Assembly (NCBI GenBank): GCA_035771175.1
Contig: CM069593.1
Location: 47,400,054 to 47,464,053, forward strand
DNA from: Paratinospora sagittata
Lineage: Eukaryota; Streptophyta; Magnoliopsida; Ranunculales; Menispermaceae
Direction of reading: 5' to 3'
DNA length: 64,000 nucleotides
Every line of letters begins with the position of its first letter. Position 1 is the stretch's first letter. Made by a program: the position numbers and the translations under genes. Below are positions 10,284-23,700 of the stretch, one piece after another. Below the pieces are notes generated by a model that saw nothing but the letters and a program-made list of their open reading frames with translations, made no database searches and was not told where the DNA came from.

Positions 10284-12903
10284 CTAGGAATTTTCAGAAA
10301 TGAAGCGTTTGATGAGTTGCATGAGCATGGTTGCAGCTTCACAGTTGGGAGAGAGGGTAAAGAAGCCATGTTGCTGCCCTTCATACTCCACGTACTCTAT
10401 CTTCTTTCCCCAACCTTTCAATTTCTCAGCATAATCCTTTGCTCTTTCTTTCAGCAAATCACCCCCTCCCATCACTACCAAGATCGGATCCAATGCCTTG
10501 TCTTCAACCCTAATTGAGCTCCTTGGTCCAAATGGGTTCACCAGAGGGTGGTCAGTATTGTCTCCAATTGGTATGCATAGCCTCCAAAACCTGCTCCACG
10601 ACATGCCAGTTGATTACAAGTGTGGTCGATATATCATTTAAGAAGAGTACTAAAATGACCTAAGTTGATATGACAATGCATCATCAGGGAGAAAAAAAAG
10701 AAAAGGAAATACTTTCCACTCACCGTACACCACATCAGCATGAATATGATTTTGAATATAATTTTTGGGCCGTAAAAACATTTCTTATTAATTAATTATC
10801 AATATATACACTACAAACATAGCCTTTTTTTTTAGAAATGTAGATTACAATTACATACAATTTTTTGTTTTCATTCATTGTGTTTATATATACTTATCTC
10901 TACTCAATTAAGTCTTTTCCCTAAGATTAATTCATTGGGTTTAAATTGACATCAAATATCATTGTCACTGTTAGCATTTTTTCTGTCATATTGCATTTTT
11001 TCCTATGTCAATTATAGGCATGATACATGAAAAAAGCATAAGAAGGCAATCATTTAGGTATAGCTCAGCAATAGATCCACCTCCCACCTCTCATAAAGTT
11101 GGGGTTTTAGTTTCTCCACCCCTTAGTTTTCATGGCTGGTGGTAGCCTTGGTCGTCTGGGTTTCACATGCCCTCCACCGTTCAGCTTGTCTACTAAGGTT
11201 CGGTTGAAAAGACTCAAAAAATCATGGGAAACCTTCAATAAAGTACAAGGTGCTTGTGTTTTCACTAGAGTCTCCCTGTGCGCCCTCCTTTTTTTCCTCT
11301 CATTGTGATTTTTTTTTAGTCCTTTACATTCTTGATTTCTTCCACAAGTCTACTCTCATTTTGAAATTGCATGACATTATATATAGTCTTCGCACTCTCG
11401 TGAAAAAGTATATGTTTTGAACGACATTAATTATAGTCTTTGCACTCTTATGAGTGGCTGGATGGCCTCGATTGATACATGACTCGATCGAGGCCATCCA
11501 ACCACTTACAATGGGCATAGCGTACAAAGTGAAAAGTGTGTTTAGGAAGCTTTTTTCTTTTAAAAAACATTTAAGAGAGGCATAGAGACTAGCTATCGTT
11601 TCTTATGAGTAAGATATTAATTGTACATGCACCATAAAAGAAAAGCTAAAAAGTTCATCATATGTGATATAAGTGTAGATTTCTCTGCTCATTAATTTCA
11701 AGGCCTCTTGGAGCAAAACTCCACCACATCTAGGCCCTGAAGTGGGCTTAAAGGTAATTAAAGATAGAGATCTCTTACCCATCACACACCAAACGCAAAT
11801 TGATTCTCATGCTAAAGATACACCCTCGAAAACTCAAAAGCTTTTCAATTCGTATCTCCATATAATCTACTAAAGATGAAAAGTTTGAATTTTCAATCAA
11901 GTTTTATTGAGTGTTTCTTTAACGATTTTCTTTTACTAAAATTAGGATAATTCTGCCCACAAAAAAACGTTCAGAATACCCACATAATTAATAAATTTCA
12001 ATAATAATACATAATAAGAGGGTATGCCGAATATTTTTAGTGTATATATTTAACATTATTCTAAAAATGGCAATCTAATTATAAAAATGTGTTACTGTAA
12101 GTGCAACTATATGTACAGATATTATGTCATTTATTACATGTGCAATGGACACCATAAATGTATTGTTGTAGTTACAGTAGCACTATTTTCCTAAAAAACG
12201 TATAAAAAATAAAACATTCATGATGTAAGTACCTGTCAATGAGCTCCATATTCAAGAAAGCATCCCAAGGGTCGGCCTCCAACCTCGTACGCACCGTCCC
12301 ACCAAAAAAGGGACCCAAAAGCACGTACCCCCGAACCCGAACCGGCTTTAACTCGGGTGACCCAGCACCGAGCCCAACCATCAAGTGGTGCGCAATATTC
12401 CCACCAGCCGAGTCACCAGAGATAAAAACTCGCTCAAAATCAGCCACGTCAGTGAGCCAAGTGTCAGCATCCTCAGACACAGCTTGCTGTTGGAGCCACT
12501 TGACGGCCATGAAACTGTCGTCGATGGCCGCAGGGAGACGGTGCTCCGGCGCCAGACGGTATTCCGGGGAGACGACGACGGCGTGGAGGTCGGAGGCGAG
12601 ACGGAAGCAGTAGTTTTGGCAGTTGGGCCAAGTGCGAGAGCCAATGCAGAAGCCACCGCCGTGGATGTAGTAGAAGATTGGAAGCTTCTTGGTGGTGGTG
12701 GTGGTGGTGGGTTTGTAGAGGCGAAGGTGGAGGTTGTGGTCGGAGCTGAAGAGAACGTCTTTCCAGAGGACGGAACCGTCGTCGGAGACGGGGACGCCGA
12801 AGCCTGGTTTGGTTGATCGGGTGATGGAGCCGTCGCTGTAGACTTGGAGGACGCCACGGCAATCGTCGACTACGTAGGGAGTGGCGGCGGTGGTGGCAGA
12901 CAT
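10284..12903 (-). CDS. CXE15: Probable carboxylesterase, CXE15-like (alpha/beta hydrolase)
   Basis: Exons are 12903-12233 and 10590-10284, joined inside an Arg codon (AG|G), giving 325 aa, the normal length for plant CXE proteins. The alpha/beta-hydrolase fold 3 motifs are complete: the oxyanion-hole motif HGGG at 81-84, the nucleophile in GDSAG with Ser165, and by spacing the acid Asp268 and base His298, matching the kiwifruit CXE1 arrangement. The family hydrolyses ester bonds of small molecules and also includes the gibberellin receptor GID1. His298 is consistent with an active esterase, since GID1 lacks it. No signal peptide or membrane segment is visible, so a cytosolic location is likely. 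A run of six Thr (66-71) comes from a coding trinucleotide repeat. Exon 1 is clearly more GC-rich than its surroundings. The CXE15 label is supported by its position beside the MYOB7-like and DLD genes; the substrate is unknown. Confidence 0.9.
11453..11506. repeat. Near-perfect 19-bp stem hairpin in the CXE15 intron
   Basis: Arms 11454-11472 and 11487-11505 are reverse complements with one mismatch, separated by a 14-base loop. An additional A-T pair at 11453/11506 extends the stem. The left arm lies beside a direct repeat (AGTCTTYGCACTCTYRTGA) present near 11384 and 11436. Confidence 0.7.
12064..12195. mobile_element. MITE-like inverted repeat related to the 7316 element
   Basis: The left end (AATGGCAATCTAATTATAAA) resembles the 7316 MITE terminus. 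Inner arms GTGTTACTGTAA and TTACAGTAGCAC pair with each other, and the interior shares a TGCAACTATATGTACA-like block with the first copy. The right terminus appears partly deleted. It ends about 40 bases inside the intron, next to the splice donor at 12232. Confidence 0.5.
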
Positions 12904-14758
12904 GTTTGGTTGTGTGTGTTGAGAGGGGAAGAGGGAGCTGTGGTTTGGTTATGAAGGGGAGAGGAGGGGTGAGAAGAACAAGGGAAGAGTTAAGAAGAGG
13001 TGGCTCTTTTGCTTTTCTTTTTTTTTTTTACCCTTTTTTTTGTTTATTTATTTTTGGTTTTTTTTTTTTTTTTCGTGATTCAGAATGCTTCCTATACGCG
13101 TGGAAGATAAGATTCTATCATTATGTGTTCCAAGTATGAAAGGCTTTTAAGAGGCGTCATTTTCAATATGAATGGGCGCCATTGACTTTTTTTTTTTTTT
13201 TTTTTTAAGTATAAAAGGTTCTTTTATTTTATTAATGTTAGGCAGTTGTGTTTTTTAAACCTAAGGTGTCCGCGAGACAGCTTAACTAATTCTCAACGGC
13301 AAGCCTCAACAAGGGAAAAAAATATCATTCCTTATACTTTAAATATAGTTTATGAAGTAGAGGATTTTTCTCGGGCAATGGTCCTATTCATCTTAATTAA
13401 CGACAAGATTTAAACTTATATCCTTTTAAATTATGAGTAAAACTAGCCACTTCGCCATCTCTTTTATTTATTTAATTATTTATTTGAGAAAGTAAAATTG
13501 TGTGCACTAATACCCACAAATCCACCCTAGGGGCACTAGAAATCACTGACATTTTGATCGATGGTGTAATCTATCTATCTAATTCTCTTGATTTCTCAAA
13601 AATCAAATGCTCTTCAACAACAAGCTTTTTTTCCTATCTCCTCTTCCACCTCTCCTCGCTAAATACCAACAACTAAAATGATGAAATAATTAAAACTTGT
13701 ACTCATGATCCAAAAAGACATAAGGTTAAATTTTGTCGTCAAGTGAGGTTGACGCGACTTTTTTTCAAAAAAAAAAATCTCTTACCCTATGAACTACGTT
13801 TGAGGGCACCTACGAACTCATTGAGGAACCGAGACTCTCTTCCTTTGTTAGAGCTTGTCCAAGAAATTAGTCACTATTTGTAAGTTAAGCAAAATACCCC
13901 CCATCGGCCAAAAACAAAGAAAGTCACCTAACACTAACAAAAAATTTTAAAAAAATCCTTTTATTGTTAAAAAATAAGAAAAAACAATCAATGAATGAGG
14001 CCTCTTAAAATCCTTTTTATACTTTAAAAAATATAAAATAAAAATCAATGAAAGGGCGCCACAATGAGGGTGACGCCCCTTTGAAATGAAGGAGCGTCAT
14101 AGTAAAAACTGATTTTTTTCCTTTAAAAAAAGTTTTTTTTTAAAAAGGAAGCGCTGGCCAACACTTACCTAGTTTTAGAAATGATTTTAAGTTTCCTAAT
14201 GTTATAAATATTTATAATACCACGCCTATTTTTTAAAAAAAAAAATCCAAAAATGGTTTGCTTATTTCTTATAATTTCTATGAAGTTAAACAGTAAATCA
14301 ATCAAAGTTATTTTTTTGGCGTTTTTTTCTTTTGAATTTCTGAACAATATACTACATACTACTTAAAGATTCTCCCATTATCTATCATTACCGAGTAAAT
14401 CAATCAACTTCTCTTATGAATAACTCATGGCAAGAAGCAGCTACTGATTTTAATTCTGGAAGGAAATGGTTGGATTCCTTCCACTAAGTACTGATATTTT
14501 TGGAGGGAAGATGAAAGGCTTAGGAAAGAGAGACCCAGAGAAAGAAAGAGAACGTATTGAGAGGAATAATTATTTATGCTTTTCCCCTACGTAAACACAA
14601 CCTGTTGATGTAAAACCTAGTAAGTGCAATGCCATTGTTGTTTCTCATACTTAGCTGAAGTATCACCTACTTCTCATGAGCAGAAATCTGATGTTACATG
14701 ATTGGAACTTCTGCAATTCTCAAGGAGAAATTTCCAGTACGAAATACATATGTATAAA
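12904..14758. other. Spacer between the CXE15-like promoter and the 3' end of DLD
   Basis: The left 200-300 bp should hold the CXE15-like 5' UTR and promoter. The rest has several long T/A homopolymers (13019-13072, 13189-13206) and scattered GGCGCC/GACGCC blocks (about 13153-13181 and 14054-14098), one of which can fold as a short hairpin. No gene is recognisable. The right end should include the DLD 3' UTR. Confidence 0.55.
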
Positions 14759-17700
14759 TTAGAAACAGACATGAGGAGGGATGAGCTTTCCTGGATTCAT
14801 GATATTGTTTGGATCTAGGACACCCTTTATTCTTTTCATTGTCCGCAGAGCCTCTATTCCAAGTTCTTTCTCAAGGTACTGGGGAAATACACACAAATTC
14901 TGTTAGACACATCTTCATTTTTTGGAAATAATTGGATAACAAGAGTTCTGTGGCAGATACATTTTGCCTGATTTTACAAATCCCAAACTATTGCAAACCA
15001 AGCAATTTATTTGTAATTGAACAAGGAATTAATCCGACCATAATAAGAGCAGAAAAATGTGAACAGAGTAATTCATTCTTGAATTTATTAGTTTATCAGA
15101 TTAGATACTGAGGCGCACGCGCATGTGGCATCAGTGGTTGCATAAGCGAGCAGAAGAGGCAACAAGACTGGATGAACTAAAACTAATTTAAACGTATTAC
15201 AGAAAACGATAGAAACACAGTACCTTCATTTTCCCAGTTCCTACACCATGTTCACCAGTACAAGTTCCTGTTTAAGAAAAACAGAAATTAATGTGAGATC
15301 ATCCATTGATGATTTCATTCTCAAAGGTCATATGGCATATTTCATGAAATATAAGTTAAAAGTGGCAGAAAGGTCAAAGTCAAATGTGTTTCAAGGAACT
15401 ACAGTAGATATTGCAGGTGTAATGATTAGATCTTAGAAGGAATAAAACTGGGTTGTGAATGAGGCTCTATCTAGGTTCAGTAACCAAAACTATGAGAGAT
15501 GAACGAGACAACCACAACTTTTGAAGAAGTTCCACGGCCAAACAATTAGCAACTTTAGAATATAAGCAAATATGCAAGCTGCAAACATTAGGTGTCGGAG
15601 AAGATATGGCAGCAAAATAGGAATTTCAATGTTTGCACTCGAATAAATGAACAATCGTACAAAGAATGCACAGAAGCAATATTACCTAAAAGGTAAAGAA
15701 GGACATGGATATAATAGAAGTCAGTTAACTATGCAAAAGAAAGGAAGCATAAAAAAGGTAAAGAAGATATGGATATATTTGTTGAAAAAATCGGTTGGCT
15801 AACTATATCCAACATTGGAGAATAGTACTGACTAACTTGCAGTTCCAGGCCCAGTTCACTGCATAATTGTAGTTAATTGCCTAACAAATCACCCAGAACA
15901 AAATAAAATTAGAGCAAAAGAATTCAAGACATGACATATTCTTGGCTGTAGGTAGTTTTCAAGAATAAATGACTACCACACAACCACAAAAGAAGTAAAA
16001 AAGACAACTTTGATGAAAGCATCCAAAAGCTAAAATGCAGGTTATAAAGCTACTCACCAACTAGTGGAAAGTTTTTTTTTTTTTTTTTCTGTAAGAACCA
16101 CATGGAAAATTGATATTGCTCAAATATAGGTTCAAGTACCTTCCAGAGATAAGGCAGCATGAACTATGAAGTGGTTAAGTCTTTCTGCTTCCAGCCTTTG
16201 CTCCTCTTGGTCGGGATCAAATAGAATTAGAGTGTGGAAATTCCCATCACCAGCATGAGCAATAACCGTACTAGCATGAGGAGTGACAGGAAAAGAGAAA
16301 TGCATTATAAGCATTGGTATTCTATTTGCAAGATGCCTAACTGAAAATCCTTCATTACTAAATACGCTTTGACCTAACACTTTGACTTGGATGCATGCTA
16401 CACATTTATAAAACCAACATACCACACCAGGGGAGATGCATCAAGCACTTCTTTACATCTCGATATAAGTTCTGCAAGCTGTGATAGAGGAACACATACA
16501 TCCTGCAAGAAGGCAATATAAATGAAATTATTCCTGCTGCACAATTGGGAAGAGATGATCAACCTTTCTGAGAAGGATATCCACTTATCAAGGGAACAAA
16601 AAAAAGAACCTTATTTGTGCAATATGTTGTTATTTGTTACAATTCAACTTTGAATTGCAATAAACTATAAAGGAAAAGAACAGATTGCTTAGTGCCTAAG
16701 CACTTCAGCAATTCTTAAGTGGTGGCATTCCTAATTAAAGAAGGAAAAATGATGAGGCTATAGTTAAAAGTCCCATGAAAAAGGAAAGGACCAAAACTTC
16801 AAAATATGAAAAACATGTATAGAAGTTTTAGCTAATGGATTTATTCTTTCTATTTAACTAACCGATGCTTCAAAACAAAGGTAAAACTCAAAAAAAAAAA
16901 AAAAAGCATAACAACAACAACTACAGATGCCTTCTTTATTGGGTTTAGTCTACTCAAGTAGATCACTTGTCTTTGATGAAGGTGCAGATATTTCACTTAG
17001 AAAACAATAAAACTTGTAACTCTTCAGAAAGAATACCACAGTACTAAGATTGAACTTGTTCATGTAATTCAGATTTTCAAATAAATAGGCAAGGATAACA
17101 ACATCAAATGATAAAACTGATTTGTAAATAAATACTGACCGAGATCATTGCCTCACATGTAGGCTCCATAGCAAAGCAAGCCCAGAGCGCTTCCTTCCGT
17201 ATCTACATGCAAATGAAATATCAACTAGTTTTTTCGGATATAACAAGAAAGCAGAAATGCTTCCCTATATTCACAAGGTATCTTACAAAGAAGTCAAGGC
17301 ACAACAATGTCACAAATAAAAGCACATATCAATATCAGTAAAAACTAGAAATGCAGATTCAAGATTGTAAGATTAAAAAATTAAAAATTAAAAATTAAAA
17401 TTGATAGAATTTACTAATAAGAAAAACCATTAATACAGATATTTAAGAGTTCCGGATCATATTTTTTGCTGTAAAATTTAGTAAAGCATTCAGAGACTCA
17501 GAAGAAGGAATGACATGCCATCAAGGAGTCCCAAGATCAACCCGTCTTTCCAAGTACTTGGCGGAGCCTTTAGAAATCTGTAAGATGGTAACGATGATAA
17601 CATTGAAGTTCATCAATGAGTATGCAAGGCATCAAGAAGAAAGTCTTCTGGCTAAGATGATAGCTCTTGGACCAGAAAACCAAGGGAAATTTATATTATT

Positions 17701-20700
17701 CAGTGTGTCAAATTTCAAAATTCAAATTGCATGTAAGGATTTTAAAAAGTATCCTCTTTTCGCTTTATCTTCTTTGTTGCAACGCATATATCCACGTCTA
17801 TGACAATAGTGATGGCGCCCAATTCTCACCAGATAACATTCCTTAAAATCACTACAATTTGGTCAACTCAATTCTATATAATCGTTTCACAAAGCGGGTT
17901 CAATACAAATAGAAGTACAAAAGCAGAATGACTCGAGCCCTTTAAACAGAAAATAAATTTGCATATTAAGAAACAACATGTCTGATAGAGACACACAATA
18001 GAATGTGTAACCAACTTACCTTCCAAAGTTCCTTTTTAGCTTCAGGATCTTCCGCAAAGACAAAATCAGAGCCATTATGCTCAGACACAATTTTTTGAAC
18101 AATCAATGTTTGCTCACGAGCATATGCTTCTGAAAAATAGCATAAAGTAGCAAAATTATTATCAACAAAATCAAATACCATTTATGTGTGAATCATATAG
18201 GAAAAGCTATGTAATATAGCATTTAACATATAAGAAAATGTTTGCAAAACATATTAACATCAAGAGCTGTTCATGTGAAGTGTCTCACAAATCACAACTT
18301 CATATAATCTCTTGCATGTTTTTTTGCACTGAAAGTAGTTCCTATAAGGTGGTTTGTGCATAAGAGACCTACCTCGTTAATCTACATTTCTAGATGCACA
18401 CTCATCTTGCCTCCCAAGCTCATCAAGTTGCTTCACTTTTATACTGTTCCACGTTTCAACATTATAACAGGAACTACTTTGTTGGTTCTTCATATCCTTC
18501 TGACACCCAAAGAAGCCATAGATAGCCACATTCAACTAAATAGATAACTTGAAGTCACGTGACCTCTTGGGAAGTAGACATCTGATGCTTAACTCCTTCC
18601 ACTACATATGCACCACATATTCCAACATGTATAGAATAGCTGAATAGGCATTTAGGTCTAATCTGAATTACTTCCTTTGAATTTGCTTGATAAGCTCAGA
18701 GTTTTTCCAGATTCCTCACAGAAACACGTAACTTTTATTTCACCATGATTACTTAAAGTAATAATATAGTGGGTTTGAGTATGGTTGGGATCCTATTGCA
18801 TCGGGTTGGGTCAGTAGGGTTTCTCAAGTCGTCGAGCATGATGCTCACCGCTAAGGCCCTAATGTTGGGATATAAAGAAACAATACGTCAACTAAGATGA
18901 AAATGTGAATGTTAAGATGAATATGTAATAAAACATTGAACAATAAATGAGAAATGAACTTATTAGAGAAATGGTAGGAAAAGTAAGCTATGAGCACAAT
19001 TCACAATAATGATAAAGGTAGGGGAAGACATAAAATAGCATGGTCAAAGATAATTAAGAAATATATAACCACTCTTACTATAAATGTTGACTCAGCCCTT
19101 GATAGAGCAGAGTAAAGGAATCAAATTCTTGTAGCCAACCCCATATAGTTGGAAAAAAGGCTTTATTGAGTTGTATACAATTGTTACCAAAAAGATGGCT
19201 GATTCAATAGATATGTTGATAAGTAAAAGAGAAGATCGAGGAGGAATGTCCATAACTAAATGGCTGCAGAAAAATGAAGGAAAAATCATCTAATTCAAGA
19301 TATGCCTTCAAAAGCTACATAGATATGCATCCATGGGCAAAGGATTTAGAGGCTCAAAATAGTGTTTCTTGATCAATGAAAATTCAGAGGGTCATTAGGC
19401 TAGAAGCTTACTTCTTTTTGGTGTGTAAAAAATAATTCACTAAGAAGGAACAATTAAAATAATAAACTAAGATTCTTGGCATTCCTAATGATCTCTCCAA
19501 GATGATTGGGAAATTCTTCCAGCCACCTCCCTATTCTTCCATCATGAACCAATAAGCTGATTTATAATGAGGAAAAAAAACATGCGAATGTGATCATGAA
19601 CTCGTCAATATTGCCAATTGATCCTCCCTCCCAACCTTCTAATCAAAGAGTCCAACAATTGATCTTATAATTCTCTTGTAACAATTTTTAGAAGGATTTT
19701 AAGTTTGCAGGAAGTTTTGTGGATTTGCAGAACCAAACAGTCAAGAAAATCTAACTTTTCTCACTAATCAACATTATTTATATTATAATACACAGAAACA
19801 GAAAAGAACTCTTCCATTTGATTTATTTATTTCTAAGTTAAAAAACAAAAGAGTAATAATTGAAACGAAGCAACAAGAATACCAATTTTTTCAGGAATTA
19901 GGTCATATAACCTGCAATTAAGATAGCATATTTACATCGGTAAAAGAAAATCAAGATATTGCTGTTTCACCTGTGCCAATAAATTCAAACATCAAAGTTG
20001 GAACTTCAGGTAAATTCTTGCCATTAGCAAGATTGATAGCTTTCACTTGAACCTCATCCAACAGCTCTACCCTTGACACCTAAATAAGGATTGGATCGTT
20101 GGAAAAAAAATTACATAACGGAAGAAAAATCAGTTACATGTCTTCCTCATCCCAAAAGGAACTGTTTAACAGTAAATTCATAGTCCACATCAAGCATAAA
20201 CTATATTATCAAGAACCATTTTACAGTATTAAACATGCAGCAGGTGGTATTTGGTTAAACAAAATGTCTTTTAAAGAAAATGTTTCCGAGGCGCTGTTTC
20301 TGTGTCAATCACGTACAAAACATTGACATGGTTTACTACCAAGTTGTAAGCACCTCAACCTTGGATAAGTCAGTTGAAGGCACTCTCCAAATAAATATCA
20401 AAATCCATTGACACTTCAACCATGAATCCTATTATATTTTTTCTGAGAGTTAAAACAGACCACAGCAACAAACAGACAAACCTGAAGTCCAAGAGTCTTC
20501 TCCACATAAGATTTAGACATATCTCCCAGATAACCAGCCCAAGGAAAAGGCAAATCTTTGATATGACTCACCGCTGCCTCAACTAAACCTTAGGAAGATG
20601 CGGAAACTTAGAAAAAGTTCTGAACACCTTTCCTTCACATTCTCCTCATTGTCACTTCAATTGTAATTTGTCATACACTGGTAACAAGAAAAAGAGAGAA

Positions 20701-23700
20701 CCCAATACCAGAGTCATAGGAAGGGTCTCAAATCACCTGGGAAAACTGGACAATTCAGATGGTCAACACCATCTCTTACTTCTCTGGATATGGAATGGGT
20801 GGAGGGTACACTTCTTTATAGTTCTGTGATGAAAAGCTTGGTATGACCATAGCTGAGTAGATCCCCTCCAGCTTAGAAAAAAAAGTGGGATTCCCAGCCC
20901 TTTGCTTGATTCATGTGAAGACAGCATTAATTCGACGGCCTATGTCTAATAGCTGAATGGGTAATACATTTTACACAATAAACCAACTTGTTCAACTCCC
21001 TTTCCCATTCAAAAGTGTTATGCTTCCGAACTGAAAAAGGCCATTTCATTAGTGGAACAATAAATGTTTTGGACCAAAAAGAGTGAAACAAGAGTTCAAA
21101 TCCTATGAACGATCCCTTAGCGCAGAGATATAATGATACCCAATCTAGACCCTCTCAGGACTCCACATTGTTCAAGAACAAGCATTAAGTAGTGATCTTT
21201 CACCTTAGCATAGTGCAAACATTTTAAAAGATAAATATAGCATACATGGCTTTTAATTATCGACACCAGCACATATATTCTAAAACACCAACTTTCTTTC
21301 CATTTTCCTGATCACCCATGTACCAAATTCTTGAAGTTGATGTGGCACACAAGAAGAAAAGAAAAAGGAAGAGATTGAATATGCACTCTAACCTTCTGGT
21401 AAATCCTTTTCACTAACCAAAAAAAAAAGCACAATTAGACATCACAAATAACTTGCCAAGAAACTCCCATATTAATGAAGAAGAGAGCAAATGAAGGATT
21501 CACTAGCTTCCCATTAAAACCACTTGTAAGGATATCACTAGAACCATTAACTTTGATGTGGAGCACCACAATTAATACATGCTTCAACATTACAATCTCC
21601 ACCATGCAATGGCATATGAAACACAACCCATGTCTTCATAGGCTACTCCATACCAATTAAGCATTCATTAATTCATGACCATCCATTTCTTCCCTCTGAA
21701 GATGTGGTCATACGCCTTCATGAAGTCATTTTTGAAAACCAAACCTCTTTGTGCTTGCTTCTATAATCTTGAACCACTTTAGTTGCTATAAGGACAGCAT
21801 CCAAGATATGTCTCCCTTAAACAAAAGCTAGTTGAGTCTCTATAATGGTGAGATGGAAGACACCCCTAACTAATTAGTGAGCACTTTAAGAATGATCTTG
21901 GTCTTGTATAGGCTTGTTACTGCACATTTTTCCCTCTAGTTTGAAACCTTCTAGGAGCAAAGCTTCTTTGGTATCACGCATATATGGGTTTCAAACCTTA
22001 AATAGTGTTGGTAACTTGGTATTGACTACCCCATTTTTGAATAACTCTTTAGCATAGCGGCAACGTATATGAATCAATGGAGTCAAGAGAAAATAAAAAA
22101 ATAAAGAGCCATGAGAAATTGAATTTTAACTTCAAAGAAGAAGAACTTTGATAATTAATAATTGGTTGCTAAAACTCATAACTGGAGCTCTTTCTATAGA
22201 TAACACTATTGAAACAACTTAGAAACCTATTAAAACACTTAAAATAAGTTTCATAAGTTATCCATAATTCTATAGCTAATGCCTAATGCTGCTAAAATTC
22301 TATTAAGACACTTTTCTAAACACTTTCTCATACACCTTGAATGAAAAATGGGAACCACTTCAAAATAGTAACAAATATGATCTAAATAGAAAAAGACTAG
22401 AAAAGACAACTAGACTAAATTAGATAAAGAGCAAATGCCCAAAAAAAAGAAACTTGACTGAATTGGACAGATTGGGGATGGATTGACTCAATCATACTGA
22501 GTTGACTCAATCAAATTGAGTAGACTCAAATTTTCTACAGCTTGGTCTTCTCTTATTATATTACTCCATAAAATCATAAGCAACTTGTTCTACATCACTC
22601 TTCCATCACTCTTTGGAGTTGCCCTTACCAACATTCCAGCACTCAACTCAATGGGTCGCTAACATTCCAACACTCTTGGAAAAAAAAATCCATGGTTAAA
22701 GCCATCCCGACTACAGGCTTTGTTCCTTTCATGTACAAGAGATGAGCTTTCTTAACTCGTCCTCAAAGGGTCATTCTAGCCAATCCCTATTAAGGTGGTG
22801 AGGGGGCACCATTCGATACCATCAATACCCCCATTTGTTTTCTCTTTGCATGGAAAAGAGGGCATGGAAGCATTCAATAATTTCACGAACTATCCGATAT
22901 TCCCCTTCTATCAAGGAACCATCAACTATTTGAATATTAAACATAACATTTTTGGACCTTGTACAACTGAAAATTTGGTGGAAGAACCTCATATTGGAAT
23001 CACCCCCAATTATCCCCTGAACCTTTGTTGTTGTACCTCCTCTTCTTAAGAGAAAAATTGCCAAAGACTTCCACTATTGCTATCGCTATCCTTCAATTTA
23101 TTTTGCATTAGCCGTAGTGTTTTCATGAATATGAAACCCTCCTAACCTAATTGGAAGATTTCTTCCCATCAAGACTAAGAAGATCTTTTCAATTCTCATG
23201 CTCCAATAGTTTATCTTCGAACTTAAATGGGGTTGGCCCCACCCTAGCGGGGTTAGATTCCAACACTGTAAGACCAATCTAGCTTTCTTTCTTGTCTGAA
23301 ATTGGGAATAAATCGCACCCATGGGCAAACAAAAATTTGTCCAACCTTCTAAAAATTGGCCTTTCCCTAAAATTTGACCAAGTAAATCTCGTAGTGAGAA
23401 GTGGTGATCTCTTAATTCCAAATTTGTTGTGATGTTCTCAAATTCCTCATGCTATATATGTGTGATTGTTGAGTGGTTGAGTTCCTTATTAAGGTGCCTA
23501 ACCACATTGAAATACCCTGTATGACGTCAAGTATGACCACAGACCACACTCGGGCCAACAAAATGGAAACTGAATATTTCTCCCACTAAATTTTGAGAGA
23601 CTTCCAATAGATTGAATGTCACAAGCCATAAGAGTACCCCTATCAATCCCTATTGATGGAAGTTAGATCTAATCCTTAAATTTGGACTACCACATACACC

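Larger units (their letters stand above)
10591..12232 (-). other. Intron of the CXE15-like gene
   Basis: The single 1.64-kb intron sits at a conserved position, after the middle third of the protein. It holds a short, nearly perfect hairpin (11453-11506), a direct repeat of about 30 bases beside it, and a MITE-like inverted repeat close to the splice donor (12064-12195). I recognise no coding sequence in it. Confidence 0.8.

Noticed and set aside
12239..12857. Several open frames on both strands over the carboxylesterase exon 1
   Set aside because: They are shadows of a GC-rich coding exon; only the minus frame starting at 12903 carries HGGG and GDSAG.
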